A stretch of 64,000 bases of DNA from Timema cristinae (GCA_039000515.1 JBCFYV010000935.1:59158346-59222345); one strand, 5' to 3'. Shown: positions 23,061-35,036, counted from the first letter of the stretch. Translations and numbers: made by a program. Notes: generated from the sequence alone by a model not told the origin.

Positions 23061-23983
23061 AATTATCAATATAAGAGTCGAATTCAATATAAAAATATAA
23101 ATATACAACCAATGTGAAACTGAAGTTTAGACTAGTTACAAAGTTTGCAAGGTTCCTTTGATTAACAATTATACTTGAAATGAGTGGATTAAAACCTTGA
23201 TATGTAACAATTATAGTATAACAAAAGTGAGTTTGGAAATTTAGATATACTTGACTAGATTAAAGATAAAATAAAAATTGTTATGACATTATAAAGGTAA
23301 GACTATCTTACATAAAATACATATAACATATTAAAATAAATAAATTAAAACATAATAGTTTAAGTCAATAGATGAGTAAGAAAATGTGAATTGATAATAT
23401 TTTGGTTGCTAATTTATTGGATGTTAAAGATTGGAGAATAAAATATAAAATTGAAGTTTATATTTTTTAATACTGAATTCAGGCTTATCTGATTTGAATG
23501 CCCTTGTTTCTTTTTTATTTCCAAGCTGGTATGTATTAGCTCAAAGTTGCGACATGTTTCGGCGTGACATATGACGCCATCATCAGGCAGTTAACGCCTT
23601 GTTAATATGAGTCCGTCTGCCATGAAGAACAGAATATTATCAATTTACATTTTCTTACTCATCTATTGACTTTAACTATTAAGTTTTAATTTATTTATTT
23701 TTATATGTTATATGTATTTTATGTAAGATAGTCTTACCTTTATAATGTCATAACAATTTTTATTTTATCTTTAATCTAGTCAAGTATATCTAAATTTCCA
23801 AACTCACTTTTGTTATACTATAATTGTTACACATCAAGGTTTTAATTAACTAACTTCCACTCATTTCAAGTATAATTGTTAATCAAAGGAACCTTGCAAA
23901 CTTTGTAACTAGTCTAAACTTCAGTTACACATTGGTTGTATATTTATATTTTTATATTGAATTCGACTCTTATATTAATAATT
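23061..23983. repeat. Long inverted repeat, 342/351-bp arms, 230-bp loop
   Basis: The left arm (23061-23402) pairs with the right arm (23633-23983) over nearly the whole length, e.g. GATGAGTAAGAAAATGTGAA against TTTACATTTTCTTACTCATC. The right arm has about ten extra bases near 23855. A further piece of the arm end (CTCTTATCAATAATTGTCTT) recurs directly at 23006-23025. The loop is unique sequence and carries the ribozyme-like motif. Confidence 0.9.
23545..23592 (-). ncRNA. Hammerhead-ribozyme-like motif, Penelope-like type
   Basis: On the - strand: CTGATGA (23586-23580), a helix GGCGT/ACGCC with loop CATATGTC, GAAAC (23560-23556), then the self-complementary ACATGT and a C at 23551. This is the order of a type I hammerhead: CUGANGA, stem II, GAA, a minimal stem III, UH cleavage site. 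Hammerheads with tiny stem III are known from Penelope-like retroelements. Deviations: one unpaired U before stem II, and only three clear stem I pairs (TGC/GCA). Not proven active. Confidence 0.4.
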
Positions 23984-24157
23984 GTCTTGTCTATAACCGC
24001 ACCCATGTTGTTCTTGTTAACTACAAGACTCAAGAGACAAGAGTTTAAATTAGTAACCATAATGTTTGTCAAAGAAATTTTAACTCAATCAATGGATAAT
24101 AAACTATAAAAATCTAAATGGTAAGAGCTCAAACAAATACCATCTACTTTTTTTTCT

Positions 24158-24385
24158 CTAGCACCACGTCTTACTGTCCGTTCGAGTAAATTCGATTTAT
24201 GTACTAATTACGCTACTGAGTTAGGTATGAAGAAGGTTGAATTGAGAGGAAATGTAGTCGTATTTTGCGGGGAGAGAGGTAAAACATTTAGGAAAAAACA
24301 CCCAGGATTGAACCACGATCTCCCCGTCATCAGCAATTTAGTATAATGTGAGAGTAGCACCTTAGACCATGCAACCACCGAATAT
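24158..24385 (-). mobile_element. SINE family C
   Basis: Reversed tail (TAGCACCACGTCTTACTGTC), body and head (TTAGACCATGCAACCACCGA) are all recognisable. Confidence 0.7.
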
Positions 24386-25088
24386 GGAATCTTAAGTTGA
24401 GTTCTACCATCCATACGAAGAATAAACACATTTAATACATTAATAAATTAAAAGGGGATAATAATTACCACTCTTCCATTCTCCTCCTTTGTTTAGATTT
24501 ATAGATCAGTTAAGATTTTAAATTCACATTTTTCAATGTTGGTACCACTATCTATCCCAAAGCAATCGGTCAGGGTAATTTTTATTCTTCACATCACAAA
24601 GCACGCGTCTTCTTTTTTACTTAGCTGACCAAGCGAATTCTGACATTTTACTCGCCAGTAATTTGACCCGACCAAAATATACACAGTAAACACTTCTTAT
24701 GGATGCTGGAACAGAAGTTGTGAGGACAAATATTCCCAATTGAATGATCGGAGCAATAATTTTGTCTCTTTCACCGCGCCTTTACGTAGGACGACACTTC
24801 CATGTCGACGGCGCATTTGATATTTTCTCTTCGCCTTTGCCGCTCGCTTTCATTTGTTTCAAGTAGGCTAGTCACCTAGTCTGCTACATCATTTGTAGCC
24901 CAGTCCGTGAAAATTACAGCCAATACTAATGTACCGTTATCCAGAGGTTGACCGAATGTATTCATCGTACATTTCATCCTTTCCGTAGGGGTTATTTCCC
25001 TTTCACTATGAGATGACGTGATGCTAGTGAATATGAAGGTGTTAGAAACTCTTAAACCTAACTTATTACTTAAGTAGATTTAACCAAA

Positions 25089-25213
25089 CACTGGTGACAG
25101 TTGGGGGTAATTCCTCTTTTGGGAAAAATACCCAATGAACCGGCCAGGAATGAAACACCGGACCCCTAGGCTCGTAGCCAGGTGCACTGACCACTACACC
25201 ACAGGGCCGGTTA
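25089..25213 (-). mobile_element. SINE family E (tRNA-like)
   Basis: Reversed head ACTGACCACTACACCACAGG gives box A TGTGGTGTAGTGGTCAGTGC on the - strand. Box B is degraded (GGTGTTTCATTCC). A second copy lies at 37552-37671. Confidence 0.6.
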
Positions 25214-25297
25214 CCTCAGTCTGTTGATTTCAAGTGTTCTAGTTTATCTTATGATCGAGTGTACATTTCTACACACGCGCGATACTACTAAGCTTAG

Positions 25298-25336
25298 CCC
25301 CCCCCCCCCCACACACACACACACACACACACACAC
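25298..25336. repeat. Poly-C run followed by (CA)n
   Basis: Thirteen C then about thirteen CA units. Frames running through it are artefacts. Confidence 0.9.
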
Positions 25337-26272
25337 GAAGAGGAAATGGTGGCTCTGCACGTGTCTATATACCTTCTGGAGGCAGCTAGTGAGCGCGCTA
25401 ACCTCGCCCTGATGAATGTCGCGTAACGTGGAGGTGCCACCGCACACCAGCAGGGCTATTCTGACCGGACGGGAACTAGTTGACGACGTCGCGTTGGCTC
25501 GATCCCGTAGAGATGGCGACATGTGCGATTCTGTCCAGTCGGCTAGTTGGCGACACGACTACATCGTCGCGAACTCTGTCGCTTATTTACGAGACTGTCT
25601 ACCCCCTCTGTTAACTTCCCGACTTAAATGGCGTTCGTTACTTACTTTTGGTTTTTACATATTTGATTGTTTATATTATCCAATTTAATTAGATAAGGGT
25701 TTATTTTAGTGTGTTTTAGCGTTTAGTAATTTTCAAGTGGGATTTTTATTTGTATTTGCATCATAGATGTTTAAAACAGTTGTTTTAGTGTTAGGTTAAG
25801 GCTGAGCAGTAATTTAAACAATGTGTGAAGTTTTAAATGGTTTCTTGTGGTCGATATATATTTATTTATTTCGTAGTTTCTCATCTTAATAAATACCTTA
25901 CGCCATAAATTAAGCCCAAGCCCAAATGTTATTTGACAAAATGTCCCCAGTGCCTTGCAAACCAAAAAGCAACATCAAATTAACATAGGTTTTTGTTATG
26001 TATTTGAATAAAAAATAAAAAGTATATCAATGTTTTAGTAGCTATAGCATTATGTGTATTTTTACAGGTTTTTGGATATGATGTTGAAACATGTAATTTC
26101 ATCTTATAAATAAAAGTAGGTAACTTAGTATGGGTAATTAATTAATTGTGCAATAGGCCTACCTACTAGTTTCATCTTAATTTGAATTTTTCTTACAGAT
26201 TTAGCTCTCATACTAGTCACTCTACACAAATTGTAAAATTAATTATAAATCGTACCATTTGATTTATAAATG

Positions 26273-26580
26273 TTTATTTATACCAATTTAGAAACCATAC
26301 TAGGCCTAACTTACTAATGGTGATTGTACAGTTTCTAGTTTAATCAACATTTATTTATACCAACTTAGAAACCATTCTAGGCCTAACTTACTAATGGTGA
26401 TTGTACAGTTTCTAGTTTAATCAATATTTATTTATACCAACTTAGAAACCATTCTAGGCCTAACTTACTAATGGTGATTGTACAGTTTCTAGTTTAATCA
26501 ACATTTATTTATACCAACTTAGAAACCATTCTAGGCCTAACTTACTAATGGTGATTGTACAGTTTCTAGTTTAATCAACA
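26273..26580. repeat. Four 77-bp tandem repeats
   Basis: Units start at 26273, 26350, 26427 and 26504, each exactly 77 bases, containing ACTTAGAAACCATTCTAGGC and GTACAGTTTCTAGTTTAATC. Unit 1 differs at a few sites, units 2-4 at almost none. AGAAACCATTCT and AGTTTCTAG give each unit a weak hairpin. Confidence 0.95.
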
Positions 26581-26744
26581 TAAAGCCATTACAAAAAAGT
26601 ACAATAGTATGTCCCATACAGTTTATTTTATTAAAAGAAAACTACAATCAAAAAACTTCACTTGTCCTTCCTCGTCTGCGGTAGTTCAATATCATCTGAA
26701 ACAAAACTGTTTGATAAAAAACAAACATCCTTAGATACATGGAT

Positions 26745-27240
26745 TTTAATATGATATGATAGGCATGAATAAGATATTTAAGAGGAAATGCACCTGCATT
26801 AGCATGGAAAGAAGGTTGAAAAAATACTCTATAGACTTGTGTAGGATTCAAACTTCTATTCATAAACTGCAACAAAATACAATAAATTTGTAAAAATAAC
26901 AAACATAGCAAAAAGTATTAATATTTAGCCTACAGTAAGATATTGGTGATCCAATCCAACTGAATATTGGGAGTGCCTAAAATTGGAGGGTTTCTACACT
27001 AGATCTAATAATAATGTGGACTCCATTTTTCATAATATCTATAAATGTTTATGTCTGTTTAAGTATTGTATATTTTTTATGCACCGAGCCTTATTACCTC
27101 TCAAATATATTGGGATATTTACATTGATGACATTAGAATGAGGAAAGTAAACATGAGAATAAATGTGCCTACATTTGCATGGAGGGAGAATGGAAGTACC
27201 ATAATTACACTTGGTTTCCATTTGAACCCTCTCTATTTCA
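26745..27240 (-). mobile_element. Two very diverged tRNA-SINE relics
   Basis: The relics at 26745-26880 (AAGAGGAAATGCACCTGCAT) and 27072-27240 (TGTGCCTACATTTGCATGGA) match the reversed B/C body. The second also has a tail remnant (GCACCGAGCCTTATTACC). Confidence 0.4.
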
Positions 27241-29135
27241 CTGACAAACCTGACTATGTTGATGCTTTAGCCTATGTACCCCACAATTTACCTAACAGTG
27301 AAAGTTTATTTGTTACTACCAGTTTAATCTCATCAAAGCAACTGCTTATAATTCCGTATCAAATCAATTTCAAAGGTATTTTAATAATTTTAATCAATCG
27401 CAAACAAGGATATATAAAAAAATTTGGGATGATGCGCAAAATACAGTGTGTATAACACACTTTTTTGTTATAAAATATATAATAATAAATAGTTTAAAAC
27501 AATAATCCTACTCACGAGCAAACGGTGAATCAAATGATACTAAAATTATAATTATGGACATTTATATTTTTTCACTTTTGCAAAACTTAATCAATGCACC
27601 CAAAACATCAAAGATATGTAGCAATTTATGAACATATTGTGTTTTTACATGTGGGCTTTGGGTTTATACAAATGATCCTTAACATTATCATCTATATATT
27701 ATTTCTTTGATTACTACCGTTCAAAATTGTTATTTTTGTAGGCCTATATATGAAAGGTTAGGTCAATTTATTGGTTAATACTCCAATAATAAAGTTTTAA
27801 AATAGGGATTGGTTTTTCTTATCATTATAAGCTAACCCAAAATAAAAAAATCCAACCTTCCAATCATAAAAAAACATGACTTTGGTGTTTGGTTTAAGAG
27901 TTCTTAATCAAATGTTTCAATGATAGGCCTAACAAATATATTTAATAATTATTGTAATTTTACTATAATTTGATTTTCCGTATCCTTTTGAATAGAACGA
28001 TGGTGTTAAATTATTTATTATTTTCTATTTTATATAGAAAACAGAGTCCTATATCTACCTGTTTTTGTGAGCTTTCCCCGAAAAAAGAACTACTAACCTG
28101 GCCCTTATGTGATTAGGTTAAACATCTTGAAATAAACAAAATAAATAATTGGACGAGTCTTACATTATTTTACAGTCACATTAATCTTTGTTTCTTTTAG
28201 TAAATACTTAATAAAATCTTTCACACAGTTTTGTAGGCCTAAGCTCCACTAGCATTCCCTTACCAAAATAAAATGTATTGGTTTTGTGGCACTTTATTAT
28301 TTGTAAAACATTTGATAAATTACCATTTATATATAACTAATATTAACTTAGAACCGGTATATATGACAAATAATCTAGGATAAATATTCAATTTTGGCAA
28401 CCTATTCAACATATTTGTGTATAGTATAAATGCAGCCCACTTTTGTCAATAATAAAAAGGGTAATACATTATAAGCTAACCTAACTAGTCCTAAAAGAAC
28501 TCGTAGCTTAGGTGTACTTTTAAGTTAAAACATCTTAATATAGATTAGCAGTATTTTAAAGATAGTTTTTGTTTCAAAAACTAGTGCTTAATTGACAACA
28601 CCACATTATAAGACTATGCACAATGATATAGGACTAGTTTAAATTTGTTTAACATAATTATATTGGGTCTACTCACGTTTCTTTATTTCCGGCCATCACA
28701 CTCGCACACAATGTATAATAATAAAAACTTTTCCGCCAATAAAGATGAAACAAACGTACAGAAATGCACTTAATAAGCATCACATTCTGTTTGTAAGCCT
28801 AGGTATAGTTATAAATAATGATACTGAAAATTACACCAAACTTGAAATTATACACAAGATTAGACCTACATAAAATATGAAAACACCCCAATAAATACCA
28901 ATTTAATAGTAACTGAATTAAAGAAATAGTAACTAATAAATTGATGGAGCAAGTCTTTCGAAGAATGTGATGACTAATATAAAAATAAATACTAATCATT
29001 AATAAAAAACCGTGTCGTCTGCTAACTTCGAAATTGCAAATACAACCAAAAGTAAACAAGAAGCAATGAACTCTGGGTAAAATATGTTGCCAACCTAAAT
29101 AAATAGTGTTGAAAACCAAATACTGTTGATTATCT
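27241..29135. other. AT-rich interior of the 3.8-kb TIR element
   Basis: No transposase, no repeat array and no credible exon. The 117-codon - frame at 28799-29152 is hydrophobic and low-complexity, without motifs. Confidence 0.4.
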
Positions 29136-29149
29136 GTTGCCATGGCAAC
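29136..29149. promoter_or_regulatory. Perfect palindromic RFX X-box (GTTGCCATGGCAAC)
   Basis: This is an ideal RFX half-site pair, lying about 130 bases inside the right end of the 3.8-kb TIR element. No gene start is visible beside it, so its role is unknown. Confidence 0.4.
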
Positions 29150-29483
29150 CATGGTCTTCCCGACACGAAGCCACGACCGGACAGAATCGCTGTTTCGCTA
29201 ACTTTTCACGACAACTCGTCGCGAAGCGTAGTTGACGACACTCGAGCCGACAAATGTTCCCGAGCGGTCAGAATAACCCTGCAGATGGGTGTTACCGTAT
29301 AGTCTTTACTACCTCCTCATTCCATCTGCTCCCCTGCTCGTTTGATTAAAACCAACCTGCTGGTACACACTGCTGCATACAGAAGAACAAAGACCACCTA
29401 GTTTACATATTTTGATTCAAATCGTGCGTCATGTATCACTTCTATTTCAGACTATACATAAAGTTAACCAATTGGATTTTTTT

Positions 29484-29672
29484 TAATAGGAAGGTAGAAT
29501 TTATAATAAATGTAGCTGAATTAACGTGAAGGAAGGGTTGGGGAACAATTGGAAAAAAACATCTCACAGTAAGTACATAAAACTCAGAACTCAAACTGTG
29601 TGGTCTCCCTAAAACCGGCAAAACAGGCAAGAAGAGATTGATGCCTTTATCCGCGTGCCCACCGTGGGGTTG
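29484..29672 (-). mobile_element. Degenerate tRNA-SINE relic
   Basis: Reversed body traces (TTAACGTGAAGGAAGGGTTG) and a head-like end (CGCGTGCCCACCGTGGGG). Confidence 0.35.
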
Positions 29673-30610
29673 ATAGCATTTATTTTTAAATGAACAAAAT
29701 ATATTTTTTTATTAAGATTGTAAATTTTAATCTGCGTGATTTGAGTTAGTTCATAGCTTTGTACCACAGTAATCACTCAGTAGGTCTAAAGCGCTAATAA
29801 TCTAGGTGTATTAATGGTATGGAAACCCACAATTTTTTCCTAGTCATAATATGGTTTTCAATTGAGGGTGCCTCGTCTTTTGTCGTTTTTTTTTTTTCAT
29901 TAGTCTTGGATACTTGGTGATGCAACAGACTGTACCGTGCTAAGTGACACGTCACTAAAGACCGCACAGGATAAGTTTCAGTGGTGTGGAGGGCCAACAG
30001 TGAGAACTATTCCGCAATCAACTCTCCCCCCCCCCCCCATTTCCTCCAGCCAGCCCGACGAACAAGTAACTGTATCGGCACAATGACACCCTCTTTGCGC
30101 TGCAGGGCTTAAAGTGTAACCTAGTCTGTCGTATGTTGTTGATTTAATTAAATTCTCGCGGCGGCGGTGACGACGCTGATAAAAGGAACACTGGGGGTCC
30201 GTAGCTGTCATGTGAGAGCCCCAGTTGGACTGGTGGACGAGGACAAAAGCTCATCCCCCACCCCCGCTTTTATCGTCGAACATCCCCGGCACCAAATTCT
30301 CAAACCCTTTCCTCCACGCGGTTACCTTTTTTTTTTATCTCGCCCTAGATACAAAGTAGACGGGTTTGGTTGTATCAGGATACCAGCAGTAATAGTAGGT
30401 TAAAAAAACAAATGTTTTCAGGTCAATTCATCCGAGATAGTCGAAATATATGCCCATAGGTAAATAAATGAAGGGGTGGAGAAGGAGATATCGCACTTTT
30501 TATTTCAAATCGTGACGTCTTGGGGAAGAATGGCACAAGTAATACAATGAAAATGAAAATATACACATTAAAGGCTTTCAAAAGATGGCGCTAATGTTTT
30601 GCGCGCAGTA
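29673..30610. other. Unannotated stretch
   Basis: Contains a C-run at about 30026-30039 and a GC-richer patch at 30000-30290. No clear exon or repeat. Confidence 0.35.
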
Positions 30611-30893
30611 TTTATTATTTATTTATTATTAGCACCGCGTCTTACACCCGTTCGGGCTATACACACGTTAATGTGTAATGTAGAGTGATTGTGAGATGAA
30701 ATGGAGGACCTACAGTTTAACGTGGGATCCGAACCACGGTGGAGGCCTGGCATTCCACACATTCACAAGATGTCTTGTCAGAGGTGTAGGAAGGGTTTGG
30801 AAATCAGATAAATCTGTGCCGCGACCGAGGATTGAACCCCGACCGCCAGCACAAAAGTCTGACACCTTACCCCTAGACCGACAGGTCACCCTG
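30611..30893 (-). mobile_element. SINE family A, full length
   Basis: Shared tail, body, box B (GATTGAACCCCGACC) and box A (TTACCCCTAGACCGACAGGT) are all present in reverse. Confidence 0.85.
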
Positions 30894-30909
30894 CACACTT
30901 ATTATTATT

Positions 30910-31070
30910 AATATCGTTAATGTGACAGGGGTTAGGTAAGTAGAATTTTTAGGAAATGTACCCACATTCACGTGAATTGAGAGTGGGAGACCTTTAAGTA
31001 AAACCAACCTGAGTACACCCAGCTGGGGTTTGATCTCCGATCTTCTCATCACGGGTGTACCAGACTAGAT
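30910..31070 (-). mobile_element. Degenerate SINE B/C fragment
   Basis: TTTTTAGGAAATGTACCCAC and a reversed box B (GGGGTTTGATCTCCG) lie directly next to the preceding SINE A. Confidence 0.45.
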
Positions 31071-31215
31071 TAATATAATTAATGTTAATATTAGTAATAA
31101 AATATTTATAATATTCATATTATTAATGTTAATATTATACATATTTTGTTGGGTACACCTCAATGGAAGGTATAGTTGTGTACTAAATTTCAGCCCCATA
31201 ATTTACTTACCTTAA

Positions 31216-32637
31216 CAGTAGGCGTGTTTTCGCGATTTACCTGGTATCGATTTTAACCAGGTGTTTATGACCGAGACGATACCAGAGCTCGGTTTGGTAA
31301 CGCTTTCCTTGACCAGACTAAACAGTATGGTTACGACCAATAAGTCGAGTATTTGTGCGCCAATTTCAAAACAGCATCACTTCTTATGTTAGATTTAAAC
31401 GAGTATAGCTTCGGAGTCAATAGGTTTTAAGTTTTTGTAAATTAAAATTGACGGCAATAATTACTAGCTAGAAATATATGACAGTAAGTAGGTACTTAGA
31501 AACCGTTTATTTATGGATAAAAGAGAGTTCTGTATGATCTAGGTCTATTTAATATTACATACATGTAAGGCATTCACGAGCTAAGTTTACCTGGATGACA
31601 GCTCAAAATGTTACTAGAAGTAATCCCTAATATATCACTACTCCAACAGCTGGCATCTATCACTTTAGATCACTGTAATGAAAACAGATAGTAATATATT
31701 AATGTGATAGTTAACTACAGTAATTTAGGCCAATATTATTTATATATTTATTTGAGGACGGACACAAAGTTTATTTATCCTTTTATTCCCCTGAAAAAAA
31801 ATATTCACACCACTTTCACAAAAACTTCTAACGAACATAGCTTCAAAATGGCGACTGACTAATCTAAACCATATTATTGAACATAACGTTAAACAAGTTT
31901 TTTACAATGAGGCAGACACGCAGTTGATGAAAATATTTTATTCAGTTAAATATTTCAAAATACGATAAAATAATCATAAAATAATTTATTGTATGTAAAA
32001 AAAATGACAACAATTTTCTCTTTTCCAAGTAAATACGATGCCTGTATTAAAAGATATTGATATGTGCACTATATTACACAGAATCAGTAACGTTCCAAAA
32101 CGAAAAATAAGTACTTTTTCGAGTTGGATAAAAATAAATTATTAAAAAAAATAAAATAGCATGAGAAAACTTAAGTTTACGTTATTTTAAATGTAATATA
32201 TAACAGGTATTTAAAGATCTTTACATTCATAACAAAACTGTGATCTTTTACAAGTGTTGGCAACCCAAAACCTAAACGCATGATTTTCGAATTGTCATCC
32301 AGGTAAAAACATATCGTGAACGGAATATACTTTGTTTTATTAAGGTTATTTTTGGGAACATATATTTAGCTTGATATTCTGTGTGAATATTAAGAATTAT
32401 CAAAATAGGCACCAATTTAACTAAGAATAGAATTAAATATCCCCATTTTCTGACGATTTGAAGTAAGTGCATAAATTCACCTACCAGCGGTTAGATTTAC
32501 TCCACCCCGACCGCCATTTTTGTTTAAGAAAAATATCTCAAAATCATTTTCGTGCTCCACCTTGAGCAGAGTTACCTGGGTCGATAACACTCGATACCAG
32601 GACGTATCCCAAGTCAATCGAGAAAACTCGCCTAGTG
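31216..32637. mobile_element. 1.42-kb TIR element, superfamily unresolved (8-bp-duplication type possible)
   Basis: The left end CAGTAGGCGTGTTTTCGCGA and the reversed right end CACTAGGCGAGTTTTCTCGA agree at 16 of 20 bases and continue with shared CTGGTATCGA blocks. Possible duplications TACCTTAA / TACGTAAA match at 6 of 8. No transposase is readable; the 66-codon - frame at 32272-32472 is hydrophobic and unrecognised. Confidence 0.5.
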
Positions 32638-33629
32638 GTACGTAAAAAAAGGATAAACTATCCAGTTTGACCCCTCATAGCTCGTGATCTGTAATGATTT
32701 GAAATAATTGAATCACTATTTTTTTCAAATATAACTATACACTTGTTAAGATTGTGCAGTAACATTTTTAAAGTCGAATAATCTTTAACACAGCCAAGTA
32801 AAATCAAGTGCCTTAGTTTTTCCAACGACGTCACAGAAGTTTTAGTACTGTACTGACTGTAAGTTTCTCCATTCGGTGCACGTTATAATAGAACAAATAT
32901 TAAAGTGCCTTATTTTTAGCTTTGTAATAAAAGAAAACTGTTCACAGGCATAGGAACAGATTGTAAGATAAATGTTTGAGCTCCGGGTCAGTAAGCTTGT
33001 GAGGGGAGGGAAATAGAGGGTTGGAGATAATCACCAAATACTGTGGGAAGAACGTGTACCAATAAAAAGAAAGAAAGAAAGAAAGGTGATTCTTCCAACT
33101 CGCCTCAACACGAGATCTTGAAGTTCTGTACTGTGATACTAATCTGGGAACCGGTAAAGGAAAAAAAAGCACCAATGTTCGTGATGTTTATATTTTTATT
33201 AATTTTTTTAAGTATTGTGTTCTTTTTAGACACTGGGTATTTTTATTTTCTCCAAATGGTGTTTTAATTTTGCTTCCCTAAACTATTTTTTTTTCTCAAT
33301 ACAAACCTGTTTTTCATTGGTAAAAAATGAGAGTATTCATAACGTAACCAATAAAGCAACAATATTTTTTATACCTCATATCGAAGTCACTTTTTGTGAA
33401 TGGCTATGTGGGCTGAACAAAACAAACCGACCTGTTATGCATACTACTTTTAGGGGAAAAAAAGTGACCAAAATGAATTATTATCGTTGATTTGGTTTGT
33501 GTTTATGTTTAATGATCTGTATGTATAAAAGCGAAGCCCTCACTCACTTATTCATCACTAATTATACCACTTCCCGAATGGTTAGTGCAATTTAAGGTGA
33601 GGAGGGGGGGGGGGGGGCGGTGAATGTAG
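32638..33629. other. Unannotated stretch
   Basis: Includes an (AAAG)n patch at 33065-33085 and a 14-G run at 33604-33617. No gene recognised. Confidence 0.35.
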
Positions 33630-33631
33630 AT

Positions 33632-33990
33632 AAAGAGAAAGCGAGGAAAAATCAATGGCTTGGCGGTTATTTAAATAACAAAACTTTTTTTGGCCATAAT
33701 AAACATTGCTCCAGTGGACCCTTAGTTTAATTTTCTTCACGTGGTGATATCAACAGTTGTTGAATATCTGTCATGAGGATAGCGGCATTAGTTGAGATAA
33801 TGAAGAAAAAAGTTGCCATTAAATTCCGGGACATCCTGACGCATATTCAACAACTGTTTATATCACCATGTGGAAAAAATTAAATTCCTATATTTCTACT
33901 GGAGAAATATTTGGTTTATTTTGGCAAAAAAAAGAAGAGTTTTTTATATAAAATCTGTAAAAACACTGCCCTTTTCTCTCTTTTCTTACA
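33632..33990. mobile_element. Palindromic MITE family F, diverged copy
   Basis: The arms TTCACGTGGTGATATCAACA and ATTCAACAACTGTTTATATCACCATG pair, and the outer AAACACTGCCCTTTTCTC end matches the cleaner copy at 62369-62732. The extreme ends have decayed. Confidence 0.6.
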
Positions 33991-34054
33991 ATCCCACATT
34001 AACACGTTGTGCTAATATATTATATCTTTATTAAAACGTGGAATTATAATATAA

Positions 34055-34180
34055 GTTGCCCTAGATCAATTGGTAGCGGATCTACTTTCTCGGGGTTAAT
34101 TAACTGTACGGTCGAATAATTTGCCATTGGTGAAATTGCTGTTTCCCCTTTTTCGCAGAGAGAAAGTGACGACATGGGTA
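34055..34180 (+). mobile_element. Degenerate SINE family G
   Basis: CCTAGATCAATTGGTAGCGG (box A region) and GCTGTTTCCCCTTTTTCGCA fit family G; box B is damaged. Confidence 0.4.
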
Positions 34181-34746
34181 CTGGGTGTGGTGTGTGTTAA
34201 AGAATTACATTCGTTAAAAAGTCACTACTAATAAAAAAATATATTCTATTATAATGTAACCTATTCAATTTCTTTTAAATAAACTATATTATATAAAAAA
34301 ACATTGCGAACAAGGTTTTGATAAAAACAAACGTACCCTATAAAAATCTAGGGGAGGGAAGAGATATTATCTCTCTCCTCTCAACCCTCTGAAAATTCAC
34401 AATAGATTGATCGCACTTGTTCACGCACAATTTAGCCCCACCACAACATCAACAACAACAACAAACAAACAAACAAACAAGAACAAACAGACAGACTCGA
34501 CTAACTCCCTCCACAAGCACCCTTCCACCTCTTCAAACTCAAACTCGTGACCCAATACCCTCCCCTCGTCCATTAGCTGTGATGAACCTCCCCCCCTACC
34601 TGGTCGATACGTGATCAGAATACGGTATCGACGTCACAGACTCTCGCAAGTCCGGGCTTCGATTACTGATCGAGGAAATGAACTAGATATAAATACGAGA
34701 CTGGCGTATCGCTGTGTTGATGACTGTTATAGCTGCAGATCACATG
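34181..34746. other. Unannotated stretch with a Q/T/P-rich frame
   Basis: The frame at 34417-34614 comes from CAACAA/AACAAAC simple sequence and has no motif. Confidence 0.4.
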
Positions 34747-34760
34747 ACTTGACGTATTAA

Positions 34761-35036
34761 GGTGACCTGGTGATCTAGGGGTAAGGTGTAAGACCTCTGT
34801 GCTGGGGGTCCGGGGTTCAATCCTCGGTCCAGGCCCAGATTTATCTGATTACTAAACCCTTCCTTCACCTCTGATAAGACGTGTATTAATCACAACTTGT
34901 GACAGGCCTCCACCGTGGTTCGGATCCCACGTTAAACTGTAGGTCCTCCATTTCATCTCACAATCATCCTACCATTACACATTAGCGTAAGTGCATACAA
35001 CCCGAATGGGTAGTAAGACATAATAATAATAATAAT
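34761..35036 (+). mobile_element. SINE family A with duplication ACTTGACGT
   Basis: A full-length copy. ACTTGACGT occurs at 34747-34755 and again at 35037-35045. A related unoccupied sequence (GATCACATGACTTGACGTAT) lies at about 45325-45342. Confidence 0.85.

Larger units (their letters stand above)
25451..29281. mobile_element. 3.8-kb DNA element with TIRs, superfamily unresolved
   Basis: The left end CAGGGCTATTCTGACCG and the reversed right end CAGGGTTATTCTGACCG match with one difference, followed by GGGAAC in both. A shared subterminal block CGATTCTGTCC-(A/G)-GTCG lies at about 25526 and, reversed, about 29175. The ends are GC-rich while the inside is AT-rich and studded with TAGGCCTAA. 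No transposase frame is visible. The flanks (CACACCAG / CAGATGGG) do not give a convincing duplication, so the superfamily is open. Confidence 0.55.

Noticed and set aside
26273..26580. CRISPR array or coding repeat
   Set aside because: No spacers, a unit length (77) not divisible by three, and stops in all frames.
28799..29152. 117-codon hydrophobic - frame as a membrane protein or transposase
   Set aside because: AT-rich translation bias explains the I/F/L/Y content; no transposase residues are visible.
34417..34614. Q/T/P-rich 65-codon frame
   Set aside because: Derived from CAACAA and AACAAAC simple sequence; no domain or exon signals.
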